Source: Dyadobacter chenwenxiniae
Lineage (GTDB): Bacteria > Bacteroidota > Bacteroidia > Cytophagales > Spirosomataceae
Reading direction: 5' to 3'
DNA: 64,000 nucleotides
NCBI RefSeq assembly: GCF_022869785.1
Contig: NZ_CP094997.1
Coordinates: 434,001 to 498,000 of the forward strand
Below, in pieces: positions 36,523 to 45,098 of this stretch. The notes beneath the pieces were generated by a model. It saw nothing but the letters and a program-made list of their open reading frames with translations. It ran no database searches and had not been told where the DNA came from. The position numbers were made by a program, and so were the translations under genes. How positions within the stretch are numbered: position 1 is the first letter of the stretch; every line of letters starts with the position of its first letter.

Positions 36523-36834
36523 TTATTGTTCCGCAAAATTGATGTTGGCAAGCTCAATGTGTAATTTAACCTGAGCTTTCAAAGCTGCAAAAACCCGCAT
36601 AAGTGTGTCGAGCGTAACGTTCCCGGCGTTGTTTTCCAATCTGGAAATCTGCGCTTTTTGAACGCCGATCAGCTTTCCAAGTTCTTCCTGGGTAAGATGC
36701 CGCTCCAGACGCGTTTGCTTTATGGCTTGTCCGACTAAGTCCATTTGCAGTTCGTACTCAAATTTATCACGGCCAGGCGTTCCTACTTTGCCAATGATAT
36801 CGTCCTGAACCTCATCGAGTGAGTAAGTCTTCAT
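36523..36834 (-). CDS. HigA-like XRE antitoxin
   Basis: 103 residues with a helix-turn-helix of the XRE type (residues about 38-92: RLERHLTQEELGKLIGVQKAQISRLE). The first 4 bases overlap the end of the toxin gene, giving the toxin-first order usual for HigBA. It would bind the toxin and repress the shared promoter. Confidence 0.87.
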   Translation of the reverse strand: MKTYSLDEVQDDIIGKVGTPGRDKFEYELQMDLVGQAIKQTRLERHLTQEELGKLIGVQKAQISRLENNAGNVTLDTLMRVFAALKAQVKLHIELANINFAEQ

Positions 36835-37190
36835 TTTGTTTTTGTGTTTGGATTGTTCTTTTCTCGAAAGTACTGAACGCGGATTTGCTTAGCTCTTTCA
36901 ATTTCATTATCCGGAATCTTGCTTTGCTTTTTGATAAATCCATGTGTTGAAATTACCAGTGTTTCTTTTGGATTTGATTTATCCCAAAATGCAAGAAGTC
37001 GATATTGTAATCCTTGGTAAAGTGTTCTGAATTCCCAAATCTCGTAGTTTAGCTTTTTCAGCAAATCTTGATCAAGTGATATTTGTGCTTTCCTGATATT
37101 ATAAAGTATCTTTTCCGAATGCTTGTGGTCAAGACTTCTTAAAAAAGCATATGCGTCTTCGAGAATAACAATGTCAAAGAGTTTGTTCAT
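36831..37190 (-). CDS. HigB/RelE-like toxin (Gp49-like)
   Basis: 119 residues with the RelE/ParE-type pattern: N-terminal helices, then EIWEFRTLYQGLQYRLLAFWD and LVISTHGFIKKQSKIP, ending in a lysine-rich helix. Such proteins cut mRNA on the ribosome. It is complete, unlike the two other toxins of this window. The start is 125 bp from the candidate RNA promoter on the other strand. Confidence 0.87.
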   Translation of the reverse strand: MNKLFDIVILEDAYAFLRSLDHKHSEKILYNIRKAQISLDQDLLKKLNYEIWEFRTLYQGLQYRLLAFWDKSNPKETLVISTHGFIKKQSKIPDNEIERAKQIRVQYFREKNNPNTKTK

Positions 37191-37314
37191 ATTGATAGTG
37201 TGTATGCTTCACAAAGCTAACAATAGTTTCCTTTCAATGAAACTATTGCGAGACTCTTTTTTAGATATAGCTTTTATTGCATTGGCCTTGGAATTGTAAA
37301 TGCTATAATGCTGC

Positions 37315-37347
37315 TTTTTGCCTTTCTCAAAATTCCTCCTACCTTTA
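37315..37347 (+). promoter_or_regulatory. Bacteroidota-type promoter for the structured RNA
   Basis: TTTTTG (37315-37320), a 19-bp spacer and TACCTTTA (37340-37347) match the TTTG / TAnnTTTG consensus at the preferred spacing, with the last G replaced by A. It would start transcription near 37352, where the folded segment begins. Confidence 0.55.
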
Positions 37348-37351
37348 AAGC

Positions 37352-37517
37352 GTCCAATTATTATCACAAGGCGTGAGAGTGCCGACATTTCATTGCTGGC
37401 ATTGCTTGTGCTCCGACTCATTGCGTATACCAATGAACGGTGTCGTTACTGCCGTAATGGTTTGAACACCATTGCCTTGTGATAGGTTGGACAACGGTAA
37501 GTGCGGCACCGTTTTTT
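37352..37517 (+). ncRNA. Candidate structured RNA or leader, about 165 nt
   Basis: The ends pair over a long interrupted stem: GTCCAA (37352-37357) with TTGGAC (37487-37492), and TATCACAAGGC (37362-37372) with GCCTTGTGATA (37474-37484). Inside, GCGTGAG pairs with CTCAxTGC near 37418, TGCC with GGCA within that arm, and GGTGT with ACACC in a second arm, giving a three-way-junction shape. A promoter precedes it and an intrinsic terminator follows. After the terminator, a second CGTCCAATTAT (37530-37540) repeats the 5' end, so TTGGAC could pair with either copy. It is either a free small RNA or a switch-like leader for the gene at 37547. I match it to no known family. Confidence 0.45.
37493..37517 (+). 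terminator. Intrinsic terminator after the structured RNA
   Basis: AACGGT / ACCGTT stem with a 9-base loop, continuing into T-rich sequence. It is 30 bp before the next ORF on the same strand. Confidence 0.55.
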
Positions 37518-37546
37518 GTTGCACAAAACGTCCAATTATCACTATT

Positions 37547-37789
37547 ATGTCAAGCACACAACAACAACAACAAGCGCAACCTGCGCTGACAGCAGAAGAA
37601 ATTTTACAACATTTTCTGGATTACGAAAACGACCCGATCGAAATCGAGCGGCTGCACAATGATATGCTCCTGCACTATCTGCGCTCCACAGACGAGTGGA
37701 ATCTAAGCAGGCATCTGGCAGTCAAGGCCATTGATCAATGCGAGACGGTGACGATGTTGCTGAGGCATATTGGTGCCTGGAAGCGTTGA
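37547..37789 (+). CDS. Hypothetical small helical protein
   Basis: 80 residues from the ATG at 37547. A Gln-rich start (MSSTQQQQQAQPA) precedes helical sequence ILQHFLDYENDPIEIERLHND and a C-terminal LAVKAIDQCETVTMLLRHIGAW. No family is recognised and no signal peptide is present. It lies 30 bp after the terminator of the candidate RNA and may be controlled by it. Confidence 0.62.
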   Translation: MSSTQQQQQAQPALTAEEILQHFLDYENDPIEIERLHNDMLLHYLRSTDEWNLSRHLAVKAIDQCETVTMLLRHIGAWKR

Positions 37790-37799
37790 GGACCTCGTT

Positions 37800-38000
37800 G
37801 CATCCCGCCGGGATTGCACATTCGGCATGATTTACATCTTTGCTACCAATATTTTTTGTTATCCTTGAAAGCCAACTTTGCGTCAACGCCAAATCGCGGA
37901 GCGATGCAATATCGGTAGCAATGTTATTATGCCAACATTAGGCAAATCCCGGAGGGATGTAACAACATGCCTGGATCGCTTCTGCCGACCCAAAACGAGA
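37800..38000 (+). repeat. REP-like repeats in a 279-bp gap
   Basis: Short GC-rich inverted motifs recur: GCATCCCGCCGGGATTGCA (about 37800), AAATCGCGGAGCGATGCAAT (37891) and AAATCCCGGAGGGATGTAAC (37944), with TATCGGTAGCAA tails on some. No gene is seen between 37790 and 38068. Confidence 0.7.
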
Positions 38001-38068
38001 CGTAAAAAATCCCTGTAATCTGTCACTTTATAAATCGTATTAAATAGCTTTACAAAAAGAATTGATCA

Positions 38069-39382
38069 ATGGAGCCAGTTGAACGCGCTGTTATTCTTAA
38101 AGAGGAACTGGATGCTCTCCGGCCCATTAGCAAGGAGCAGGAATTAAGAATTATGCAAAAGTTCCGGCTTGACTGGAATTACCATTCCAATCGGATTGAA
38201 GGGAATTCGTTGACATATGGTGAGACTAAGGCATTGATTCTGTTCGGGTTAACTGCCCAAGGCAAACCCCTGAAAGACCACATTGAAATTGAAGGGCATA
38301 ATAAGGCTATTGAATGGATTTTAGATATTGTTAAAGGCGATTATCCGCTTACAGAGTCCTTTATTCGTGAAATTCATACACTTTTACTTAAAGAGTCTTA
38401 TACAGTTGACGCAATTACTGCGGAAGGATTGCCAACCAAAAAGCGGGTAGAGATTGGTAAGTATAAAAATCAGCCTAATCATGTTTTGACAAATACCGGA
38501 GAAATTTTCAGGTTTGCTGCGCCAGAGGAAACTCCTGCGATGATGGGTGAACTTGTTGACTGGTATCGTCAGAGAATGAATTCTACAAGCGTTAATCCGA
38601 TCTTATTGGCGGCTGAATTTCACTATAAATTTATTCGTATTCATCCGTTTGATGACGGCAATGGAAGGACTGCCCGGATTCTGATGAATTTCATTTTAAT
38701 GCAATTCAATTACCCGCCAGTCATCATAAAGACAGAGGAAAAACAGCAATATTTTGCGGCGCTACGGCAAGCTGACAGTGGAATATTTGAGCCGTTTTTA
38801 AACTTCATAGCTGCTAACCTTGTGCAATCATTGGATTTAATGATCAGGGGAGCAAAAGGTGAAAATATTGAAGATCCTGGTGACTTCGATAAAGAACTGG
38901 CCCTTTTGGAGAAACGATTACTTAGCAAAAAGCCGAGAATTGAGAAAAACAGTGAATTAATTCTTAAATTATACGATAACTCAATCCAACCTTTGTTCAA
39001 TGCGTTTTTCGAGCAGTCTAGGAAATTTGAAAAGTTTTACAACACACTAGATTATTCTTTTGTTGCGAACAACTATTCTTCTGATGATATGCCCGACGCT
39101 ATAAGCGAGTATAGGCAGAAAGTTAACGAAAGAACGTCTTTCCTGACAATTGTTTTTCTATTCAAGCATTTCAAGTATACTCATGATAAAAATTTCGACT
39201 TTCACTCTTCTGTAAGTGTTTTGATGGCTGAGAACACCTTTACTGTGACCAGCACAGCTAACATTTATAAAATCGAAAAGACTTACCATGATATGCTGAG
39301 CAGTTCGGAAATTGGTGAGATAATCGGCTCTGAATTGAAAAGGCACAAGGATTATATTGAAAGCCATACTGACGTTTCATAA
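38069..39382 (+). CDS. Fic-domain protein with N-terminal inhibitory motif
   Basis: 437 residues. The Fic core is HPFDDGNGRTAR (His192 onward), which transfers AMP or another nucleotide to protein hydroxyls. Near residue 40, SNRIEGN matches the inhibitory motif [S/T]xxxE[G/N], so the enzyme is probably self-inhibited by its own N-terminus. Residues about 270-437 are helical and of unknown role, perhaps target or DNA binding. No separate antitoxin gene is needed. It lies in the accessory patch near the TA remnants. Confidence 0.88.
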   Translation: MEPVERAVILKEELDALRPISKEQELRIMQKFRLDWNYHSNRIEGNSLTYGETKALILFGLTAQGKPLKDHIEIEGHNKAIEWILDIVKGDYPLTESFIREIHTLLLKESYTVDAITAEGLPTKKRVEIGKYKNQPNHVLTNTGEIFRFAAPEETPAMMGELVDWYRQRMNSTSVNPILLAAEFHYKFIRIHPFDDGNGRTARILMNFILMQFNYPPVIIKTEEKQQYFAALRQADSGIFEPFLNFIAANLVQSLDLMIRGAKGENIEDPGDFDKELALLEKRLLSKKPRIEKNSELILKLYDNSIQPLFNAFFEQSRKFEKFYNTLDYSFVANNYSSDDMPDAISEYRQKVNERTSFLTIVFLFKHFKYTHDKNFDFHSSVSVLMAENTFTVTSTANIYKIEKTYHDMLSSSEIGEIIGSELKRHKDYIESHTDVS

Positions 39383-39433
39383 TCACAGCCTGAAAATTAT
39401 CGCCTCAATCCCATAGCATAACATACAATTAAT

Positions 39434-39886
39434 ATGGAAAACATCTTCGAACCAGCAGTAGCGGCGAAAGTCATTGACAGGATCAATAACCTTACGCCGG
39501 AAACCCGGCCCGAATGGGGCAAGATGGAGGTCTCGCAAATGATGGCGCATTGCAATGTGGCCTATGAAATGGCATTTGAGAATAAGCATCCTAAGCCCAA
39601 CGCGCTCATGCGATGGTTTATCCAGATGATGGCGAAAAGCACGGTTTGTGGTGATAAACCTTACAAGAAAAGCCAGCAAACGGCTCCCGCGTTTCTCATT
39701 AAAGACAAAAAGGACTTTGAAACAGAAAAGAGCAGGCTAATCGGCTATATAAGAAAGTCGGAACAACTGGGCTCCGGCTATTTTGAAGGCAAAGAATCAT
39801 TGTCTTTTGGCAAACTAAGCAGTGAGGAGTGGAACACAATGTTTTACAAACATTTGAATCATCACCTGACTCAGTTTGGTGTTTAA
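39434..39886 (+). CDS. DUF1569 (DinB-like) protein
   Basis: 150 residues, with the early block PEWGKMEVSQMMAHCNVAYEMAF and the ending LNHHLTQFGV, as in DUF1569 proteins related to the DinB/YfiT four-helix bundle. The His residues (MAHC; HHL) could form a metal site, and thiol-linked transferase roles are known in the wider superfamily. The specific role is unknown. It is convergent with the lipoprotein gene at 39897. Confidence 0.83.
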   Translation: MENIFEPAVAAKVIDRINNLTPETRPEWGKMEVSQMMAHCNVAYEMAFENKHPKPNALMRWFIQMMAKSTVCGDKPYKKSQQTAPAFLIKDKKDFETEKSRLIGYIRKSEQLGSGYFEGKESLSFGKLSSEEWNTMFYKHLNHHLTQFGV

Positions 39887-39896
39887 GTTGTCTGTA

Positions 39897-40745
39897 TTAA
39901 TACGAAAAGTCCATGGTGTAGGCAGCGAAACCCTGAGCTTTGGATTCCACTTTGACTTTACTTGGATAACCGTTTGCGGCGTATTCATACTTGTATTCAA
40001 TGGTATAAACGGGGCCGTTTGCATCCATAACGGTTTCTTTCACAATGTTATTCGGACTCAGTGAGTGCATGGCTAATTGTCCATTGCGGTCAATTCCGAG
40101 TTTGAAAAACGGGTTTGGGTGGCTGTCGTATTCATACACAACACGACTGGCAAGGGCAGGTTGGGCTGCATATACGACTGAACTAGCGATAACATTATGC
40201 TGCGCATTTCTTGTATATGTGATCGTGAAATCTTCGGTTGTATTGGTTCGCTCTGTGAATTCCTGACGTTTGATATAACCTTGTTTATCAAGAATATATG
40301 TCCTGTAAAAATTTTCCAAAAAGATCAAATTCTCCTCCGTGACAGTTCTCAATGTGTCACTAACGGGCGCATCGAAACGAATCGAATAGGAAGGTTTGAA
40401 AACATCCGAGACATACTGGGATTCAGCAATCCATTGCGCAGCTTCGACATCGTAGGATTTCAGAATGCCCCCGGCTCTTTTGAAGCTTCCGGTTTGATAA
40501 TGTCCTGGAACATCAAACAATAGATATTTCTTTTGTTCACGGAGCAGATCGCCTTCATACATGTATTCTGCAAACAGTTTCCCATTGTAAAGCAATTTTT
40601 TGAGTTTGACATCAACCGGCGTCGCTCCAAAAGGCGCCTGTTGTTTCGCCAGAATGGCCGGGTCCGGATGGGGAGCCGGCTGATTTTTGTCATCATTACA
40701 GGATGCCAAAACAAGCAAAAAAACGAGCGGCAGAAGTTTTTTCAT
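39897..40745 (-). CDS. Lipoprotein of unknown function
   Basis: 282 residues from the ATG at 40745. The lipoprotein signal is MKKLLPLVFLLVLASC (Cys16), followed by a Pro/Asp-rich linker. The mature domain is beta-rich (VYEYDSHPNPFFKLG and TIEYKYEYAANGYPSKVKV), resembling the repeat-like 'LTxYxYDxxGN' style lipoproteins of Bacteroidota. It starts one base after the stop of the upstream gene, so the two are co-transcribed. Confidence 0.78.
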   Translation of the reverse strand: MKKLLPLVFLLVLASCNDDKNQPAPHPDPAILAKQQAPFGATPVDVKLKKLLYNGKLFAEYMYEGDLLREQKKYLLFDVPGHYQTGSFKRAGGILKSYDVEAAQWIAESQYVSDVFKPSYSIRFDAPVSDTLRTVTEENLIFLENFYRTYILDKQGYIKRQEFTERTNTTEDFTITYTRNAQHNVIASSVVYAAQPALASRVVYEYDSHPNPFFKLGIDRNGQLAMHSLSPNNIVKETVMDANGPVYTIEYKYEYAANGYPSKVKVESKAQGFAAYTMDFSY

Positions 40746-40746
40746 A

Positions 40747-42147
40747 TTAGCGATTCGATCGTGGTTCAGTTGGACGGCCTCTTTCGGAGGGGCGCGACGA
40801 AGCAGGTGTGGATGGCCTGTTGGTCGGCCTTTCAACAGCAGGGCGGGATGATGGTTGGGTTGGTACAGGTCTTTCACGACCTGGGCCTGGGGTCACTGGA
40901 CGGGTGACAGGTCGTTCACGATCCGGGTTTGGATTGATCGGACGTGTTGTTGCTGGTCGCTGTGGGTTGGGATTTGGATTGTCGGGCCGCGTTGTTGCGG
41001 GCCGTTCACGACTTGGATTCGGTGTTACAGGACGTGTGGTTGCGGGGCGCTCAATTGGCGTTGTTACCGGCCTGCCCGTTCCTGGGCGTCCGGTTTCCGG
41101 CCGTTCTGTTCCTGGCCTTTCCCCTCCCGGTCGCGAAGAGCCGTTTCCACCACCTGGCCTTGTCACTGGCCGCGACACATCAGGATTTGCGCCGGGCCTT
41201 CCTGTGGATGGCCGACTCGTTCCCGGCCTGCTTACAACCGGCCGGCCCGTCCTGTCGAATGATGGTAACCTGTCTTTTGCAGAAGGCGCCGTTGGGTTTC
41301 TTTTTACAAAAACCGCGGAACCTTGTCTGGCCGACGAAGGCTTTGAATATGTTTTCCTGTAATCGCCCCGGCTGGACCTGCGGGTAACGGTCACGGAACG
41401 CGATCTGTAACCGCCGCCGTAATAATGAGTTTGCCAGGCAGGGTTCCGGTAGGCATTCCAGCGGCGGAAATGACCGTTGTAATAATCGTGGTAATGATAG
41501 TGATAACCGTAATAATAATGCCAGTAATTCGGCCTCCATGGCCGCCAGTAAGTCGGATAATAGCGCCAGCGCCAGGGCGACCGCCAAACGACGTAATCGG
41601 GAACATAAATGTATTGAACTACCGGCCAGGAGGAAATGACATAAGTTGTATTGTTCCGAACCGTTGGTCGCTCCCGATCGGCTGAGTAGCCCGGGTTTGG
41701 CGTTTCGCGGCCATTATCTTCGGAAAGGGAATTAGGCTCAATAATATAATCCTTTCCATACAAATCCTCGTCACCCACGAGCTGGATCAAAACCTGTCCG
41801 TCGTCCTTCTTTTCCACAAAAATCACGGCAACATCCTGCTCTTCATCCTGGCCCAATGCCACTTTCAGCGAAATGGTGTGCAGTTTTCGGTCTACGTTGT
41901 CAAAAACCCGGATGTAGTCTATCTGGTTATCCCCATCAAGATCGAGGTTGTTGATCTGCGTTTCTTCATCATTGAGTTTGCGTTCGAAACCTTCCAGCGT
42001 CTCCGACTCCTGGAAAAGCTTCATAACAGCATAGAGGTTCAGATTATCGCCAGGCAAGTCCAGCTTTTCCTCTTCTGCCTGCGCTTTGGATTTTGTATTG
42101 CCAAATAACAGTAACGCAATGATTATCAGCCAAATGTTGTTTTTCAT
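40747..42147 (-). CDS. Exported protein with Tyr/Trp/His-rich middle and Arg/Pro-rich repeat tail
   Basis: 466 residues with a signal peptide (cut near SKAQA). Residues about 25-150 are an ordinary acidic domain with an EF-like DLDGDNQIDYIRVFDN. Residues about 170-245 are packed with Trp, Tyr and His (WRPWRPNYWHYYYGYHYHYH). Residues about 290-466 are low-complexity Arg/Pro/Thr repeats (units like RPATTRP-NPNP). This architecture suggests surface or wall adhesion or matrix binding. No enzyme motif is seen. It leads an operon with the lipoprotein downstream. Confidence 0.78.
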   Translation of the reverse strand: MKNNIWLIIIALLLFGNTKSKAQAEEEKLDLPGDNLNLYAVMKLFQESETLEGFERKLNDEETQINNLDLDGDNQIDYIRVFDNVDRKLHTISLKVALGQDEEQDVAVIFVEKKDDGQVLIQLVGDEDLYGKDYIIEPNSLSEDNGRETPNPGYSADRERPTVRNNTTYVISSWPVVQYIYVPDYVVWRSPWRWRYYPTYWRPWRPNYWHYYYGYHYHYHDYYNGHFRRWNAYRNPAWQTHYYGGGYRSRSVTVTRRSSRGDYRKTYSKPSSARQGSAVFVKRNPTAPSAKDRLPSFDRTGRPVVSRPGTSRPSTGRPGANPDVSRPVTRPGGGNGSSRPGGERPGTERPETGRPGTGRPVTTPIERPATTRPVTPNPSRERPATTRPDNPNPNPQRPATTRPINPNPDRERPVTRPVTPGPGRERPVPTQPSSRPAVERPTNRPSTPASSRPSERGRPTEPRSNR

Positions 42148-42187
42148 AAACTGAAATATTTACACCAATGTATATAAATACTTTGTT

Positions 42188-42224
42188 AAAAAAAATCCTC
42201 GCCTGTTGGAGCAGCGCGAGGATT
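42188..42224 (-). terminator. Intrinsic terminator of the propeller/HEAT/cytochrome gene
   Basis: Read on the minus strand, AATCCTCGC and GCGAGGATT form a 9-bp stem followed by a run of seven to eight T. It is about 115 bp after the stop of the gene at 42340-44991. Confidence 0.85.
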
Positions 42225-42339
42225 GAGATCATTGATAAACGTTGAGAGAAAGGGCTTGCGGGAAGTTTGTTACTTCTTTTTTACTTAAACTACTTTTCCA
42301 AATCCCGAACAGGCCATCCAACTCTTTTATTTTTGAATG

Positions 42340-44991
42340 TTACTTTCTCTGCTGCGACAGGAATGTGATCAGAGAAGCAAATTCTTCGTATGAAAGCTCG
42401 TTGGCAAGTCCGGGCGGCATCATGGATGACTCCATTTCTTTGCGAGAAATTATGTCGGATGTTTTTATGGTTGTAACCTGGCCAGCAATATCGCGAATAA
42501 CCAATTTATCAGCAGATTCCTCAGAAACAAACCCCATATACGTTTTGTCGCCTTTTGCCGTAATGAGCACTGAGGCAAATCCTTGTGAAATGGATGCATT
42601 AGGCTTCAATATCGATTCGGCGATCTGTTCGCGGTTCATAATAGAACCAATCTGGCCCATAAACGGCCCTTTCATCACTTCACCTTTGCTCAGGCTGTGG
42701 CATGCCACGCATCCCTGCTTGGTGAAAAGCTGTTTTCCCAAAGCGGGATTCCCTTCTATTTTAGCTATTGCCAGCATCACATCTTCAATCGACGACTCAC
42801 CAACCTGACCCTTTTTGTTGCGGATTTTATCCAAGTCAACCTTAACTTCCTCTTTTGCCACAACCACTTCTTCACCACCAAATTCGGTAATGCCCAGGCG
42901 CAGGCGTCCGTTCAAATCAGCATAAAGCTGCTTTCCATTCTCATCCGCTTTGTTCCATTGCTGCATCAGAAAGTCTTTGATGGCATCCGACGATTCCCAT
43001 GTAACAGACTTATAGTAAGGGCCCTGCGTATCAGGACGTGTGCTCCACCACCATGAGCCATCATAAGGCGCTTCTTTTTTATAAAGTCGTGAGAGCGTGG
43101 TTAAGATCTGGTTTTTCGACGCATCATCTTTGGCCAGTCCATATACTGCTATGAGCGCTGAAACTGCTTTGGGATCGTGCATATAACGCAGCGCCCACAG
43201 TGCGAGCGTGGCATTTTCCGTGTTGATTGCCTTCACGCAGGCATCCACCGCATTGAGCGCAACAAGTGCTCTCACGGCCACATGCGGAAGGATAATGGGT
43301 GAATTTGGTGTGGCGTGAGGACCTTCCGTTCCCTTTGCTGGTGAAACAAATGAGGCAGGAACCTTCACTTTCAACAACGCATCAGCAACCTCAGGATGGC
43401 CAAGTCTTCCCAAACCCACTGTCGCAGCGAGCTGAACGCGGGGTGTTCCGTCTTGTAAACCCTTTAAAAATGGCTCAACCGGAACATTTGAGTTGCTTTT
43501 TAGGCGATCGGCTAATGCACGCAATGCGAATTCCCGCACAGCATTATCCTCTGTCAACTTTACAAGATTATCATTACCCGAAGCACCAGCTGCCTGCGCA
43601 TATGTGTATATGCCTGCAACGCGCGCGTAAAGCGGAAGCTGCTTGTTTTCAGCGATTTTCCAAGAAGCTTTCGTTACATCTTTGGTCTTGCGGGTCAATA
43701 GTTCCTGCTGTGCTGCCAGACGTTGAACAGCGCTGGCATTGGTCAGTAATGCGGCCAGATCTTTCACTGATGATTTTTTCAGGTCAACAAATGGCTTGTA
43801 CTGCCAGGTTTTGGGCACCGCACGCACTACGAAACCTTTACCCGGATTGCCCGAGTAACCGGCTCCATCCCAGGCAGATAGGTAAACGCTTCCCGATGCA
43901 TCGATATCAATGTCTGTGATTTGCGCTAATTTGATAAACTCTTCTTCCTTTTGGGTGAAAGTCGGGCCATCGGGTGATACGCGGTGGATGTACAGCTGAT
44001 TTCTGCCCCAATCTGCCATCATAGGCACCTGATTGTATTTTGCAGGCCAGTTAGGATCGTCCATAAACAATGAACCTGTTCCTGAGCCGCCACCGACATC
44101 GACTAATGCCGGGATAATTTCTTCTGTAAAATGTTTGAAAAGCACAGGATAACCATATTCCCCAGACTGGATCTGGTTACTGAAACGAATGTTCCAGCCG
44201 CCTCCGTCATTGGTGTTATCTCTGGTGAAAACGTTCATGTAAGGGTCAATCGCGACATCGTAAATGTTACGCATCCCGTGCGTGTAAACTTCCATTTCAG
44301 TTCCGTCAGGTCTAACCCGCACAATGCCTCCTCCTAGCTGGGTCAGTTTCTTGCCCGACCTGTCGATGGCGTCATGGAAACCAAAGTCACCGACTGCAAT
44401 GTATATCCAGCCATCGATCCCCATTCTGATCCCGTTGGTAGAATGGTCTGTCCCACGGCTTTGCAGGAATTTGGGTGAGCTGATATTCTGGATCAATGGC
44501 GAAGGACCTCCGTCGGCCACACCATCCTGGTTTTTATCCTCAAAGACCACCAGGTCCATGCCCGAGGCTTTCTGTGTTTCTTTGGAAAAGGTGGTGTGCA
44601 ACACAAAAACACGATCCCCCATGGCAATGATCCCACGCGGGTTATCCACTTCTGCAAATAGGGTGTTCTTATCTACTTTACCATCGTGATCAACATCGAC
44701 TAATCGCACGATGCGGCCTTTACCAGGCGTTTTGCCCAGCGAACCGATCATATCAACACCTACAAAAACTTCCCCGCTGGCTGCCACAGCAAGGCAGGCA
44801 GGACTAGGCGTAAGATCCGACCCTGCGAAATGGGTGACATTAAGCTCATCAGGCCAGCTGGCTGCGTTGGGCAAGGAATCTGCTTTGACAAGGGAAGCGG
44901 CACTTTTGATGGGTTCGGAACGGTTGTTAACTGCATTATTCCAGTAAAGGAGCAGGAAAGCAGTTACAAGACTAAAAGTAATTTTTAACAT
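42340..44991 (-). CDS. Exported propeller / HEAT-repeat / cytochrome c protein
   Basis: 883 residues with a signal peptide. Residues about 50-400 form a sugar-dehydrogenase-like beta-propeller (DVDHDGKVDKNTLFAEVDNPRG, GIRMGIDGWIYIAVGDFGF, HGMRNIYDVAIDPYMNVF). Residues about 410-640 are HEAT-like helices (REFALRALADRL, PRVQLAATVGLGRLG). The C-terminal cytochrome c domain has CVACH near residue 760 and a possible axial Met in SSMMPPGLA. This is the 'putative membrane-bound dehydrogenase' architecture of Bacteroidota and Planctomycetes. The substrate is unknown. A LysR regulator lies upstream. Confidence 0.87.
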   Translation of the reverse strand: MLKITFSLVTAFLLLYWNNAVNNRSEPIKSAASLVKADSLPNAASWPDELNVTHFAGSDLTPSPACLAVAASGEVFVGVDMIGSLGKTPGKGRIVRLVDVDHDGKVDKNTLFAEVDNPRGIIAMGDRVFVLHTTFSKETQKASGMDLVVFEDKNQDGVADGGPSPLIQNISSPKFLQSRGTDHSTNGIRMGIDGWIYIAVGDFGFHDAIDRSGKKLTQLGGGIVRVRPDGTEMEVYTHGMRNIYDVAIDPYMNVFTRDNTNDGGGWNIRFSNQIQSGEYGYPVLFKHFTEEIIPALVDVGGGSGTGSLFMDDPNWPAKYNQVPMMADWGRNQLYIHRVSPDGPTFTQKEEEFIKLAQITDIDIDASGSVYLSAWDGAGYSGNPGKGFVVRAVPKTWQYKPFVDLKKSSVKDLAALLTNASAVQRLAAQQELLTRKTKDVTKASWKIAENKQLPLYARVAGIYTYAQAAGASGNDNLVKLTEDNAVREFALRALADRLKSNSNVPVEPFLKGLQDGTPRVQLAATVGLGRLGHPEVADALLKVKVPASFVSPAKGTEGPHATPNSPIILPHVAVRALVALNAVDACVKAINTENATLALWALRYMHDPKAVSALIAVYGLAKDDASKNQILTTLSRLYKKEAPYDGSWWWSTRPDTQGPYYKSVTWESSDAIKDFLMQQWNKADENGKQLYADLNGRLRLGITEFGGEEVVVAKEEVKVDLDKIRNKKGQVGESSIEDVMLAIAKIEGNPALGKQLFTKQGCVACHSLSKGEVMKGPFMGQIGSIMNREQIAESILKPNASISQGFASVLITAKGDKTYMGFVSEESADKLVIRDIAGQVTTIKTSDIISRKEMESSMMPPGLANELSYEEFASLITFLSQQRK

Positions 44992-45068
44992 AATTTATTT
45001 CAGGAAAACACACTATCTGGTGTCTGTATGGGAAAAAATGGACAAGAACTCAACTTAATAAAATAGGA

Positions 45069-45085
45069 TAATTGGCATAACTACT
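45069..45085 (-). promoter_or_regulatory. Shared LysR-type motif, site 1
   Basis: ATAATTGGCATAACTAC, about 78 bp upstream of the propeller/cytochrome gene start. It matches the site at 46028 in 14 of 17 bases. Confidence 0.42.
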
Positions 45086-45098
45086 CAAAATTCAGCAT

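Noticed and set aside
37209..37433. A 74-codon minus-strand frame next to higB.
   Set aside because: It overlaps the promoter and folded part of the candidate RNA, is of odd composition and has no homology I recognise.
37352..37492. Integron attC-like site: GTCCAAT at the left end and GTTGGAC at the right end of an inverted-repeat segment of 141 bp.
   Set aside because: The right core fits GTTRRRY, but the left core ends AAT instead of AAC, the middle is not palindromic along its length, no integrase or cassette array is present, and promoter plus terminator favour an RNA gene.
40808..41387. Several plus-strand open frames rich in Gly, Arg and Trp.
   Set aside because: They are antisense to the Arg/Pro repeat tail, whose repeats keep all frames open.
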